Shown: positions 34,744 through 46,392 of the stretch, one piece after another
Layout: each line of letters opens with the position of its first letter
Position numbering within the stretch: the first letter of the stretch is position 1
Assembly (NCBI GenBank): GCA_037157565.1
Contig: JAZHRO010000063.1
Span: 151,764,501-151,828,500, forward strand
DNA: 64,000 nt
Direction of reading: 5' to 3'
From: Thalassia testudinum
Lineage: Eukaryota > Streptophyta > Magnoliopsida > Alismatales > Hydrocharitaceae
Notes under the pieces: model-generated
What the model was told of the DNA's origin: nothing
The model's database searches: none
The model's input: the letters and a program-made list of their open reading frames with translations, nothing else
Made by a program: the position numbers and the translations under genes

Positions 34744-36186
34744 CTAATGGATGAACCCTAAAGTGCAATATGAGTTCAGCATAAGATGTGTCAAGAAGGG
34801 TTTCAGGTTTTTCAAAACGATGACGGGCTGCCTCCCATTAAGCGCCGAGCTTAATGCCATCAACTGGGCACAATAAGCTCGGGGAGAATGGAGATCAAAA
34901 GATACCTCAGCCATGTTCGTATCGGTGAGTTCAATGAATGGCTTAAGTCGCTGACCATTCATGAAAAAGGGTTCTGAATCAAGGCTAGGTTGGCTGATTT
35001 CTGCAACTCCATTTCGAAAGATTCATCTAAAGAGATTTGGTCCAATCCATTTTGATCTAAGTTTTCCTGGGAACAGTTTGAGTTTGGCATCAAAGAGTAG
35101 GGCTTTTTGACCAGGGTGAAAGATCTTTCTTGATATGTGCTTGTCGTGAAAGGCCTTAACATGCTCTTTGTAAATTCGTGAGTTCTCATATGCATCATTG
35201 TGTAATTCATCAATCTCGCTCATTTGAAGCTTTGTGTAGGTTCCTGCCTTAGAAAGATCTAGAATACACTTCCGTACAGCCCAATAGGCTTTATGCTCCA
35301 GCTCAATGGGGAGGTGACATCCTTCCCATACACCATTCTAAAAGGTGACATGCCCAATTGGGTTTTATGGGTGGTTCTATAGGCCCACAAGGCTTTCGGA
35401 AGTCAGGACGACCAATCCTTCCTGTCAGGTCGGACAGTGACCTGAAGGATTTTCTTGATCTCTCAATTCGATAGCTCAGCTAGACCATTGGTTTGGGGGT
35501 GATAAGAAGTAGAGATTTAGTGTGACACCCCGTATTTGGTCATCAGTGATCTGAACTGAGCATTTGTGAAATGGGTTCCTCCATCAGAGATAATGGCATG
35601 TGGAATCTCGAATCGAGAAAAGATGTTCTGACGATTGAATTTGATTACCACCTTATGATCATTGGTTCGGGTCAGAATGGCTTCAATCCATTTGGACATG
35701 TAGTCAACAGCGAGAAGAATGTATTCGAATCCATTTGAAATAGGGAAGGGTCCCATGAAATCAATCCCCCAGATGTCGAAGATTTCGCATACGAGAATCG
35801 ATTGTAAAGGCATCATATCGCGGTGGCTCATGTTTCCCAAGGTCTGGCAACGAGTGCATGCCTTACAGTGATCGTATGTATCTTTGAAAATCGTGGGCCA
35901 ATAAAAGCTGCACTAGAGGACTCTTGCTGCGGTTTTGTGTCCAGAAAAGTGCCCGTCACAGGCCTGGTCATGGCAAAAGGACAAAATGTCTTGAATTTCT
36001 GCTTCTAGGATGCACCATCTGATGATGAGATCAGCACCAATGCTGAAGAGGTATGGATCTTCCCACATGTAGTACTTGGCATCGGAAAGCAATTTGTCTT
36101 TCTTGGCCTTCGGCCAATTGGACAAGATCTGATGTGATGCCAAGTAGTTTACTAAATTAGCAACCAAGGAAGTTCCATACTAATAG
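34744..36186 (-). pseudogene. Element E integrase
   Basis: N-terminal zinc-binding histidines and cysteines are visible at 35840-36020 (CHDQACDGHFSGH, then CKACTRC). The catalytic core follows at 35517-35840: first Asp in [11 protein letters not shown], second Asp in IISDGGTHF. The Glu lies just past a stop, near 35490, in 'YHPQTNGLAEL'. The C-terminal part ends around 34900 with VNGQRLKPF, typical for the branch. Integrase inserts the cDNA into the chromosome. Stops at about 35517, 35470 and 35910, plus frame shifts after 35230, inactivate it. Confidence 0.9.
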
Positions 36187-36962
36187 TCAGGAGGTGCTCA
36201 TCGGGAAAATGTTCTGTGATGGGTGCAGAAGGGTTGATACTGTCAAAAGGAAGGGGGATAAGTGGTCAGCTACCACATTCTGCTTTCCCGCTTTATCGCA
36301 AATCTTGAGATCAAATTCTTGCAACAGCAAGATCCAGTGGATTAGTCGAGGTTTCGCGTCCTTCTTCACAAAGAGGTGCCTTACTATAGTGTGATCTGAG
36401 TATATGATAACACAGGAACCCAAAAGATATGATATGAATTTCTCCAAAGCAAATACTATGGCTAGTAGCTCTTTCTCAGTAACTGTATGGTTATGCTAAG
36501 CCTCATCAAGTGTCTTGCTAGCATAGTAGATGATCACGGGTTTCCCATCTATTTTCTGCCCAAGTACCGCCCCTACAGCATAATCAAATGCATTGCACAT
36601 GATCTCAAAGGGTTAAGACCAATCAGGGGATTGCAGGATAGGTGCTTGGGTAACTCAATCACGTAGGATCTCAAACGCCTGAGTTCACTCCTTGGAGATT
36701 TCAAAAGGGACATCCTTAGAAAGGAAATTAGTCAGGGGGTGCGATTTTCGAAAAATCAGGAATGAAACGACGGTAAAAATCGACTTACCCTAGGAAGGAT
36801 TGGATGACTTTGACCGAGCTAGGAATAGGGAGTTTGGAAATCAAATTCACCATGGCTCAATCAACCTAGATGCCTTTTTTAGAGATGAGATGTCCCAGGA
36901 CAATTCCCTCAGGTACCATGAAGTGGCTCTTTTCCCATGAAAGAACCAAGTTCAAGTCGATG
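36187..36962 (-). pseudogene. Element E RT C-terminal part and RNase H
   Basis: Continues the RT after the solo LTR with the conserved 'LNLVLSWEKSHFMV.EGIVLGH'. The connection follows ('FYRRFIPDFSKIA') and then RNase H: 'AVGAVLGQK', 'YYASKTL', 'VTEKELLAIVFALEKF', 'IIYSDH', 'HWILLLQEFDLKI', 'NVVADHLS'. About eight stops break it. Open for 86 codons at 36187-36447. RNase H removes the RNA template during cDNA synthesis. Confidence 0.9.
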
Positions 36963-36967
36963 CATCG

Positions 36968-39293
36968 TGTTTGCGAGCATTTCGTGAATTTTTGATAGGA
37001 AAAGTTTCGTAGTGTAGTGTGCAGTACGATCAAACAAAGATATTTAAAAGATAACGAGACTTGAGTCCCAGTCGTTCGTCTCTAGGAGGCGTTTGTTTTA
37101 CCCTTGAATTCGATCTTTTACCGCTCTACTTTGTTCAAATTCGCATGCCGATTTCCAGTCTTCTAATTAAAATTTCACCACTTGTATTGTGAACCCTGAT
37201 TACATGCGCGTGTGTTAAATAGAACACAAAGGTGAAGGTGTGAGTTTCTGTACGCACGATTCTAGTGAGGTGGTGACTGTTTACAGAAAATGTGTCTATT
37301 GTTAGATTTTCTATGTTTTTCGGAAATGACATGCTTGTTGCGAAACAGATGAACAAGTGAAAACAGGCAACTTGAATCTTGCAGAGAAAATGGCAATCAA
37401 TAAGCTCATGGTGATTTCAACATAGAAACATATATATATATAGAAAATATATTTTTCATTCATTCATTTGGAGAGTGTTTGCAACATGAACTTGTAGAGG
37501 AAAACTTGTACATGAATGCTTAAAAATGTGAATCTAGCTATCTGAAAACGATCACATACAAGAATCTACAAGGGGATTTTGCATGCATCATTTGGGGAGA
37601 ATAAGGACTACACTACTAAGCAGTAATTAAAAGCTTTAAAACTTTGAAGAGCATAAACTACTAATCTAGATCTAGTAGAATAGAAGGGCATTTAGAGGTG
37701 GTCTTCGATGGCCTTGGAGTGGTAGGGAGGAGAATGAGTGGCCAATGGAGCTTAGGCCGACCCTTGGAGAGAGTGAGGAGTGATCCAACATCCTGGCATG
37801 GTGTCCTTCATGGTGGTAGTCAACTCGTGGAGATGGAGTGGAAGTGGCTAGCCTAAGTGGAGGTGGATGTGAATGGAGCTAAGTAAGTGAATGGGTGAAA
37901 ATGGCCACCCCTTAGGTCTTTTTACAGACCTAAGCGATTCTTTCTAGAGAGGTGTGGAACTCTCTAGAGAGAGCCCAAGAGTGGCCGACCATGAGAGGAT
38001 CGAGGTGGCTTTTGAGATCCAAAAATTGTGAATCTCAATTTGAATGTCTCTTGGTTGCTAAATTTGGCAACCAAGAGTGGTGCCACCTGTAGAGAGTTCT
38101 AGAGAACTCTAGATGTGTGGAAGTGCGTGGATGGGTGTGTGTGTGTGTGTGTGGTCATGCTCTATGTGGCTAGGAAGTTTAGGTTAGGTCCTAAGGGTTT
38201 TAGGTAGGTGTATGCCTTGAATTAGGGTTACAAACCTTAATTGCTAAGGGGAATTTGCAATTAAACTTAACCTAAGTTTAATTGAATGAGTGTGAACCTA
38301 ATTGAGAGTGAAATAACTCAATTAGGTTGGGTTTAGGTCAATTGGGCTCTCACCAAGTATAATTGAACTTGTGTGGGTTGAGATCTAAGCTCAATTGGAC
38401 TCAATGAGTCCAATTAACTTGGGTGAAGGTAATTGACTTTGATTTAAGGCAATTTGGTTTGGTGAAGAACTAATTAGGTCCTTAGGTAGGTCTAGAGGTT
38501 ACGTACTAGGGTTAAGACACCTTAATTTAGATTCCTATGGGGTTGAGATTAGGTCTAGGGAGCTAGAGATCCAAGATCAAGGCTTGAATCTCAAATAGGG
38601 ACTGGAGACCAGTCCTAGACATCCAAAAACAAAACCAGATGACTTATACACAAAAATCAAATGTATGGACTTCAGTTCTGGACTTCCAATCTGAGTCAGG
38701 GGGAAATCAAGGTTCTATTTTGGGTATTCTGCAGAAATTGGACGTCTGACAAAGTGTCTGGATGTCCAATAACACTGTAGAAGTGGGTTTGACGTGTGCG
38801 GGAGTTGGCTAAGGGTCCTGGACGTCCTATAACTTATCTAGACATCCAGATAAGGGTTGGAACTAGGGTTTTGGGCCTTCCTAGAGTGTTGTGACTTAAT
38901 CTAAGGGTGGCTAAGGCTTAGGGAAGTCTCTAGGCTATCCTAGGGCAAGGATGGACCTAAGCTCTTCACAGTTTATTGCTTTATTCCTACTTAATAGAAT
39001 AGCAAACCTTAACTCCCTTACATCCGTATTCCTACGTCTAATCTAAGTCTTCTGCTCCAACTCTGCTACAACACCCGTTATTCTTGATCCAGCTTCAGAT
39101 CCCGCTCCAGATCAGCTAATTGCCTACAATCGACATAATGCACTTAATCAGCCCATTATAACATTATTTTATGCATAGCTAAAGGAAACTAGTAAAGATG
39201 CAGATAATGCATATGCATGCATGAATAGACCTAACTTATGCTAAGTTCTAGCCTAATCTAGGTCAATTAAGACCTATGATTGCTGCGTAATCA
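36968..39293 (-). mobile_element. Solo LTR of the B/C superfamily in the E RT gene
   Basis: 2326 bp, TGTTTGCGAG..TGCGTAATCA. The target duplication CATCG is perfect (36963-36967 and 39294-39298). No primer site or polypurine tract borders it, so it is a true solo LTR left by recombination between two LTRs. The TATA region near 37915-37926 reads TGTAAAAAG, one base off. A (TG)n run lies at 38137-38152. No gene. Confidence 0.95.
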
Positions 39294-39298
39294 CATCG

Positions 39299-40749
39299 CT
39301 TGAGGATTTGGACCAAGTCTAGGAGGCAATCATCAAATGATTCACCAAATATTGAGAAGTCATCCATAAGGACTTCAAGGTATTAACCGACCATTTTGAG
39401 AATATGACAAGCATGCACAGTTGGAAAGTGGCAGGTGCATTGCAGAGACTGAATGGAATCCTTCAGAATGCGTATGTTCCAAAGGGGCAGGTGAAGGTGG
39501 TCTTCTCTTGGTCCTCGGGATGGGTTACGACCTGATTATGACTGGAGTACCCATCCAAAAAGTAGAAGAATCAATTTCCTGCTAGTTTCTCGAGAATCTA
39601 ATTAATGAACGGTAGTGGGAAATGATCGTTCTTCATGGAGGAATTGAGTCTTTTGTAATCAATGCAGACTCTCCACGAGTTTGCTATACGAGTCGGTATG
39701 GTTTCTTTGGTTTCGGTCGTGATGATGGTGAGCCCTTCCTTCTTAGGCATAACTTGGATTAGACTTACCCACCGATTGTCGGAGATCGGGTAGATGATCC
39801 CTGCATCTAACCACTTGATGATCTCCTTTTTCATGACATCCTGCAGATTTGGATTTTGGCATCTCTTCATTTCACGGGATAGTCGTGAGCCCTCTTTAGT
39901 GTAGATGTGATGTGTGTAATATGAAAAGCTGATACTAGTCAGATCATCGAGAGTCCATCCAATGGCTCTCCGATGCTGCTGGAGAACAGAAATCAAGTGT
40001 GTTTGCTGATCAGGTGTGAGTCGGGAGTTGATAATCACAGGAAACGTCTGATTGGAACCCAAAAGGACGTATTTTATATGATTGGGAAGAGGCTTTAATT
40101 CCATAACCGTGTTGTCAGCAGCAGCAGGTGGTTTAGAGTGGATGTCAGGGGCAAAGAAAGGATCTATAGGTGTGTCTAGGTTGGGTTCAGACTCCTCTAA
40201 TAGCGGGTTTTGAGCCTCTTGTGGTTGATCAAAAATAGTTGAGTTTTCCTTGATACATAGGTCGTCAACCACAGCCTCGATATTGCAAATTGGTTCTATA
40301 ACTCCGCAATTAATTCCTTGTTGGGCCTTAAAGATGTCGATCTTTAGTGCCTTGCTCCCAAATTTTAATTCAATTTGGCCCTCCTCACAATTGATATTGG
40401 CCCTAGCAGTGGCCAGAAAGGGTCTCCTTAGTATGATTGGTGTATTCTTCACATTCTCAGGAGAGTCCATGTCTAAGACAATGAAATCCACTGGAAAATA
40501 CAAGTCATGTACCCTAACTATGACATCCTCGAGAATTCCTTTTGGTGACTTAATCGATCGGTCGGCTAGCTGCAAAGTCATTTCTATTGGTTTAAGCTCA
40601 GATTCCTCAAAGTAGTCGAGTAGGGATGCAGGTATCAAATTTATGGAGGCTCCTAAGTCCAATAAAGCTCGATCAAATTGTATATCACTGATTGCACAAG
40701 AGATTAGAGGGGTGCCTGGGTCTTTTGCCTTAGGCGGGAGTTTGCTCAA
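39299..40749 (-). pseudogene. Element E protease and N-terminal half of RT
   Basis: 383 codons are open from 40749 to 39598. Residues 22-150 are the protease (active site DLGAS, Asp31; 'LQLADRSIKSPKGILEDVIVRV'; 'FPVDFIVLDMD'; 'PIILRRPFLAT', where R replaces the usual G). The RT starts about residue 220 and reaches 'SWRVCIDYKRLN' before the stop at 39598. In the downstream decayed part 'FGTYAF.RIPFSLCNAPATFQ' and, around 39330-39350, the catalytic MDDFSIFG are readable, with at least one frame shift between them. The solo LTR follows directly after 'VQILKRC'. Confidence 0.93.
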
Positions 40750-42731
40750 AATGACGGAGCTAGCTTGCTCTGACAGTACGATCGGGTTCCCACTTTTGGT
40801 TCATGGCTTACACATAGGTGTACATACTTCTTTTAGAAATCATGCGTAAGTCGGTACATGGCGTATCGCATCCACCAAGGGGATGTTTATATGGACCTGC
40901 TCAAAGAGCTTAACCAGGTCCTTCTCAGGTGCCACAGGTTTGGTTATCCTTTTTCCCTTGTCAAGGCCATGGGAAATGGAACCTTAGATGGTTCCTCTAG
41001 AATTGGTTCAGGCTCGTGATCTAGTATGGGTGTGTCCTGGATGACCAATCTAGGGTTAGGGTTTGTATTACTACGCTGGGAGTGGCTTGGATAAGGTGGG
41101 TCCTGTGTTGCTTTGCCACTACGGGTAGTAACAGAATTCAATCTCGCTTGGTTCTGGTTTGGGTTTGGCAAAATAGGTGTTTGCTGCTGAAATCCCGAGT
41201 ATGAAGTTGAAGCATCCATCCCATCAGGCGATGGGGCAAAAGGGACATGAAAAACAAAGTGAGCTTGGCCTTGATTTGGGTTCATAATGTGGCTCTAGCT
41301 CGGCACGTTATTTGGATTAGGAAGAGACTGATAAGGAAGTACACCAGGCTGGCGAGCACTTGCTAGCTGGGCCAGTTGATTTCGTAGCTCAGAGATCTCT
41401 TCTTTGTGTTGTTTTTGCATGTCAACCAAGGTTTGGAGAATTAGAGATGTATGATCTTCTTTAGGTGGTCCAGATTGGAAGTTTTGAGTGGGCCTTGGTT
41501 GGGTGGGTTGGTAAGGTCGCAGAGCCTGTGGTTGAGGTTGGAATTGAGGTCTTAGATTTGGGTTATTACCCGACCACGAAAAGTTAGGATGATTACGCCA
41601 TCCAGAGTTGTAAGTGTTGGAGAAAGGATTATTTTGGATGGCATGAAGATCCTCGCAGGTCTGAGGAGCTCCGAGATAATCATGGTACGGGAGTTCAGAG
41701 TTGCCCCAACTGAGGTGGGCTGACCCAGAGTTGCCTCCGAAGCCATAATCATACAGGGGTGGATGTGCATCCATCCCCAGTGACTGGTAGATGTTGTGCA
41801 TAGCCTCCCTTCCCATGGCCGGGTGTGCGTATGTGCCTTGAGGTGCGAAGGTGGATTTGTGTATATGACGAGTGATGTCGTCCACCTTCTTCTTGATAAT
41901 GGAGAACTTGTCCAATTGACTGGCTACCAAATCCAGATCAACGGATGCGAAAAGGCCTTAGGATTCGTGTACCCCCCGATTATTTGTCAATGCGCAGGTG
42001 GACATCCGGTCGTACGCACTTAATGACCCATTGTTCTGGGAGTTCTCGCACATGTTTTTGAGAATTTCCTAGATCGTGTCTTTATGTTGACCCATGATGC
42101 TACCACCACATGTTGCATTGATAAAGAGCTTGACATCTTCACGGAGTCTATGGTAAAAGGATTGGACTTGTTCCCACTTTGGAACTCCATGATGGGGGCA
42201 CTTATGCATGAGATCTAGAAAGCAATCCCATGCTTCATGTAGAGATTCTCTTGCTCCTTGGGAGAAGTGCGTGATTTGGTGCTGCATTGTATTGGTACGA
42301 CCAATGGAGTAGAATTTTTGCAGGAAGGTGGTTTGAAGTTCTCCCCATGTGTTGATCGTGTGTGGTTGAATCTGAAACCAGTGAGCGGCTTTGTCAGCCA
42401 AGGAGAATGAGAAGAGCTTTAAGAGTAATCCATCCTGATTCTGTACACGTGCTCCAAAGGTGTGGGCCAGATGTTTTAGGTTCTTGATGTGCTAGAAAGG
42501 ATCCTCGGAGTTCAAGCCATGAAATTTTGGAGTCATATGAAGCATGCTAGGCTTGAGATCTACCTTGGGTGCTCCCATGGGAATGTTGATTCGGGGTTCG
42601 ATCTCCACCACTGCAGGATTATAATGATCTCACATTTGAGGATGCAATGTTGGGTTGATGATGGCATTGATTCAATTTTGGAAGTCATGGAATTGCTGCT
42701 CAAGATTAGGTTGTTCTTCTTGGTGATCCAT
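40750..42731 (-). pseudogene. gag: Element E gag
   Basis: Starts MDHQEEQPNLEQQFHDFQ at 42731. Capsid region: 'LKPSMLHMTPKFHGLNSEDPF', 'LFSFSLADKAAHWF', 'TTFLQKFYSIGRTN', 'CPHHGVPKWEQVQSFYHRL', 'ATCGGSIM'. Then a coil (LDKFSIIKKKVDDITRH), a Gln/Pro/Asn-rich stretch, a second coil (QKQHKEEISELRNQLAQLAS), the modified LRSGK motif 'VTTRSGK', and 'KVPFPMAL'. The longest open pieces are 41295-41930 (211 codons), 42069-42401 (110) and 40944-41285 (113), with single stops near 41930, 42068, 42465 and 42640. It is the least decayed full-length gag of the window after G. Confidence 0.92.
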
Positions 42732-42957
42732 AGCTGATGAAGGGGAATGGATTCTGAATCAGAGGCTATGTCAATCTGATCAGGTTGATGCACAAACATG
42801 GAAGTCGAGGCTCGACCTCGACGAGAGTGAATATGTAATGGAGGCCTCAAGGATGGTCTTAAGGACCTCCTCCCAAACATGCACTGATGGATTAGATGAG
42901 AGAAAGAATGTGATGGACCCAATCAAGACACCCAAAAATTTTGGACGGCTATAGCGG
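42732..42957 (-). other. Start of the element E leader, cut by D
   Basis: 225 bp upstream of the E gag start, no frame. Ends at 42957 in AGCGG, the expected left copy of the D target duplication. Confidence 0.6.
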
Positions 42958-45129
42958 TGATTGCGCAGCAATCATAGGTCTTAATTGACCTAAATTAGGA
43001 TAGGACTTAGCATAAGTTAGAGTAGTTCATGCATGCATAAGCATTATTTGCATCTTTACTGCTTTCTTTTAGCTATGCATAAAATAATGCTATAATGTAC
43101 TTATTAGGTGCATTATGTCAATTACAGGTAATAAGCTGATCAGAAACTAAATCTAAAGCTAGATCTAAAGCTGGATCTGAAGAATAAGAAATGATTGGTG
43201 TTGTAGCAGAGCTGGAGCGGAAGACCTAGATTAGATGTAGTAGATAATAATGTAAGGGTGTTAAGGTATGCTATTCTATTAAGTAGGAATAAAGCAATAA
43301 ATTGTGAAGAACATAGGTCCATCCTAGCTCTAGGGCAGCCTAGAAGCCTCCCCAAGCCTTAGCCACCCGTAGATTAGGTCACCACACCCTAGGAAAGCTT
43401 AAAATCCTAATTCTAGCCTCAATCTGGACGTCCTGATAAGTTATAGAATGTCCAGAACCCTTAGCCAACTCCTGCACACCTTAAACCCACTTCTGTAGTG
43501 TTATTAGACGTCCAGACACTTGGTCAGACGTCCAATTTCTGCAGAATACCCAAGATAGAACCTTGAAACCTTCCTGACTCAGATTAGACATCCAGACTTG
43601 AAGTTCGGCCCTCTGATTTTTCACTATAAGTCATCTGACACTTTTATTGGATGCCTGGAACTGCTCTCCAGTTCCTGTTTTGGAATTTAAGCCTTGATCT
43701 TGAGTTCTTAGCTCCCTAAACCCAATTCCGACCCCTTAGGAATTTAAATTAAGGTGCCCTAACCCTAGTACATCACCTCTATACCTCCCTAAGGTCCTCA
43801 CTAAACCTAATTTACTTGGATTTTAGTCAATTCCATCAGTCTATTCAATTGGACTCATTGAGTCCAATTGAGCCCTGATCTCAGCACACACTGTCCAATG
43901 GGACTCAATGAGAATCCAATTGAGCTAGAACTGACTTAATTGAGTTTTTTTACTCACAATTAGGTTTCCACACACCCAATTAAACTTCTATTAAGTTTAA
44001 TTGCATATCCCCCTTAGCAATTAGGGATTGCAACCCTAATTTAAGACCTACACTAACCCAAACCCCTTAGGACCTAACCTAGACAACTTAGTCACATAAG
44101 GCACGGCCACACACACACACTGACACACACACATTCGCGCACTCCCACACCTCCTAGAGTGCTCTAGTTTCTTCAAAAGGTGGCGCCACTCTTGGTTGCT
44201 AAAATTAGCAACCAAGCGACATTCAAATTGTAGATCCACAAATGGTGGATCTACAAACCACCTTCTCTCTCTCCTTGGCCGGCCACTCTTGGAGCTCTCT
44301 CTAGATAGTTCCACACTTCTCTAGAAAGTCTCCCTTAGGTCTATAAAAATACCCAAGGGGTGGCACTTTGGACCCATTCACTCTTGGTTCCATTTAGCTT
44401 AGCTACATTCGACCACCACTCCACCTCCACGAGTAGCTTCACCATGGCCACCACCATCTGCATGCCAAGATGTTGGATCACCTCCTCAACCTCTCTCCAA
44501 GGGTTGGCCTAAGCACCATTGGCCGCCCCTCCTCCTCTCAACCAAATCAAAGGCCATCGGAGCCCACCTCCAAATGCCCTTATTTCTGCTAGATTAGTAG
44601 CTTAGTTCTTCATAGTTTACATGCTTTATTTATTGCTTAGTAGTGTAGCTCTATATTCTCCCCCAATGATGCATGCATAATCCCCCTTTAGATTCATGCA
44701 TGCGATCATTTTCTTCTAGCTAGATTTTTGTTTCCAAGCATTTCTTTATAAGCTTTCCACGAGTTCCATGTTGCAAACACCATGATGAATCAATGAAAGA
44801 TCTTTTTCTATATATATATATGTGTGTTGAAAATCACCATGTGCTTGCTTATCATCTTTTGGTGTGATTAAAGTTGCATGTTTTCAATTTCTGATATTTT
44901 GGTAACAGCATGTCTTGCATCAATATGAACTTAGCATAAATTGACATGCGATTTTGAATAGGTAGAGCGAGTGAGATCAATTTCAAATCTGCATTTCCAT
45001 AAACGCCTCCCAGAGATGAATGACCAAGACTCCAATTCTCGTTATCTTTATAAATTATTTTTATTGATCGTATGTTGTAACTATACTACGATGCATTTTT
45101 GATCAAATACATGATCTACGATCCCAACA
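42958..45129 (+). repeat. Element D 5' LTR
   Basis: 2172 bp, TGATTGCGCAGCAATC..GATCCCAACA. It is the reverse complement of the B and C LTR family. TATA box CTATAAAAAT at 44341-44350. GACGTC-like motifs at 43430-43630; (AC)n near 44109-44135. Confidence 0.92.
44341..44350 (+). promoter_or_regulatory. TATA box of D 5' LTR
   Basis: CTATAAAAAT, preceded by an eroded version of the CTCTAGAGAA palindrome (44296-44330). Confidence 0.6.
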
Positions 45130-45132
45130 AAA

Positions 45133-45150
45133 TGGCACCGTTGCCGGGGA
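45133..45150 (+). other. Primer binding site, tRNA-Asp (element D)
   Basis: TGGCACCGTTGCCGGGGA: 17 of 18 bases match the complement of tRNA-Asp. Three bases after the LTR. Confidence 0.92.
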
Positions 45151-46392
45151 GGCAACTTCATTTTTTATTTCGATCTCTTGAATTATCACTGATAAATCTT
45201 CCTCTACTTGTCTTTTGATGTGCAGGAAAACGGGAAAAATGGGATCTACATACACATCGAGTGCAGAAAAATCATCAGGTGCACATCTCCACTTAGATTA
45301 GGATTTCCCATTTCTTGAACCCTAGGTTAGATTTTCTTCAAGCAATTTCATTTGAAAAAAAAAAGAAGGCCTATTTATTTTCGTGAAAAAAAATAAAAAA
45401 AAGGTCAGGTAGTTAGATTAGGTCTCCATTTGAGTCTTAGGTTAGTTTACTTGAAAAAAAAAATAAAAAAATTTGTTCTTTTTAAAAAAAAATTTCCCAT
45501 CAAAACAAAAATCAAAATTTTTTGAAAAAAGAAGGTTGTCTTGGTGAAAAGTTTGAATTTCAAATTCAAACACCCTTTCAAAAGCTTCTCCACAACCCTC
45601 TGATTTTCGGTTAGGCTTCAAATTTCGATTTAAAAATTCAAGTGCCAAAATGTTGATGAATGAAAAATTCTAAAATTTAGGGTTGACCTTCATTTTTAAA
45701 CCACCTTTCAAACAGTGCCATTCATTTGAAAAAATTCTAAGTACAAAATTTTTAAAAATTGACAAAGTACAAGGGGGTTAGACTAACCCAAATTTCAAAA
45801 TTTTCAAAATTTAAAAATCAATTTTGAGCAATCCGTGAATCTATTTTGACTAAAAATGGTAGGATTTGAAAGATGATATCATTGGCTTTAATTCCCAAAT
45901 TTTTCCTGAATTTTTGAAAATCATTTGATACTGTTTCAAAGCAAAAACCCGACCAGGGTCAAAATTTCAGATCTGATCCCCTGACAATTAAAAATCTTTA
46001 TAAATTCGGTTGAAATAGTAAAAATTATAAAGAAATATTCTCTGGAAAGATAATTGAAAAAAATATCTACTTGCCAAATTTCAATTTATTTCGATTCCGA
46101 TTTTGTTTAGAGAACTATTTTTATTCTTGTGATATGCTAAAAAAAGAAAACCCTAGAATTGCTGAACTCTAGGTTACACCTTTAGGGTGCACTCTAGAGA
46201 CCACACATTTGGGGTAACCTAGACTTAGTCAAGTCTAGTGTTTAGCCAGTGAGCTTGGTCACCTTGTGGACCACTCACCACAAACCCCAAATGAAGAAAA
46301 ATGGGCTCAAATTAATTTTAAAACACGAAATCAACTCGAATTCATTATCATACTACTGGGTGGCTTCAACCTCTCTTGCCGAACCTGGTGAC
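45151..46392 (+). other. Element D 5' leader, cut by H
   Basis: No gene. Reverse complement of the B and C leaders. A-rich runs at 45355-45530. It breaks at 46392 in GTGAC just before the place where B has its TTTGACAC motif. Confidence 0.8.

Larger units (their letters stand above)
30476..42957 (-). mobile_element. Element E: Athila-like element with gag-pol, 5' end out of view
   Basis: 3' LTR 30476-33216, 3' non-coding 33217-34743, integrase, RNase H and RT to 36962, solo LTR insertion, rest of RT, protease and gag to 42731, start of leader to 42957, then element D. It is the only element here with pol. Its own 5' LTR should lie right of the window, after D, H and G. Confidence 0.88.
42958..46392 (+). 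mobile_element. Element D: plus-strand B-superfamily element, 5' part
   Basis: 5' LTR 42958-45129, primer site 45133-45150, leader 45151-46392, then element H. It is the only clearly plus-oriented element apart from the LTR at the left edge. Its gag and 3' LTR should lie beyond the window. Confidence 0.9.
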
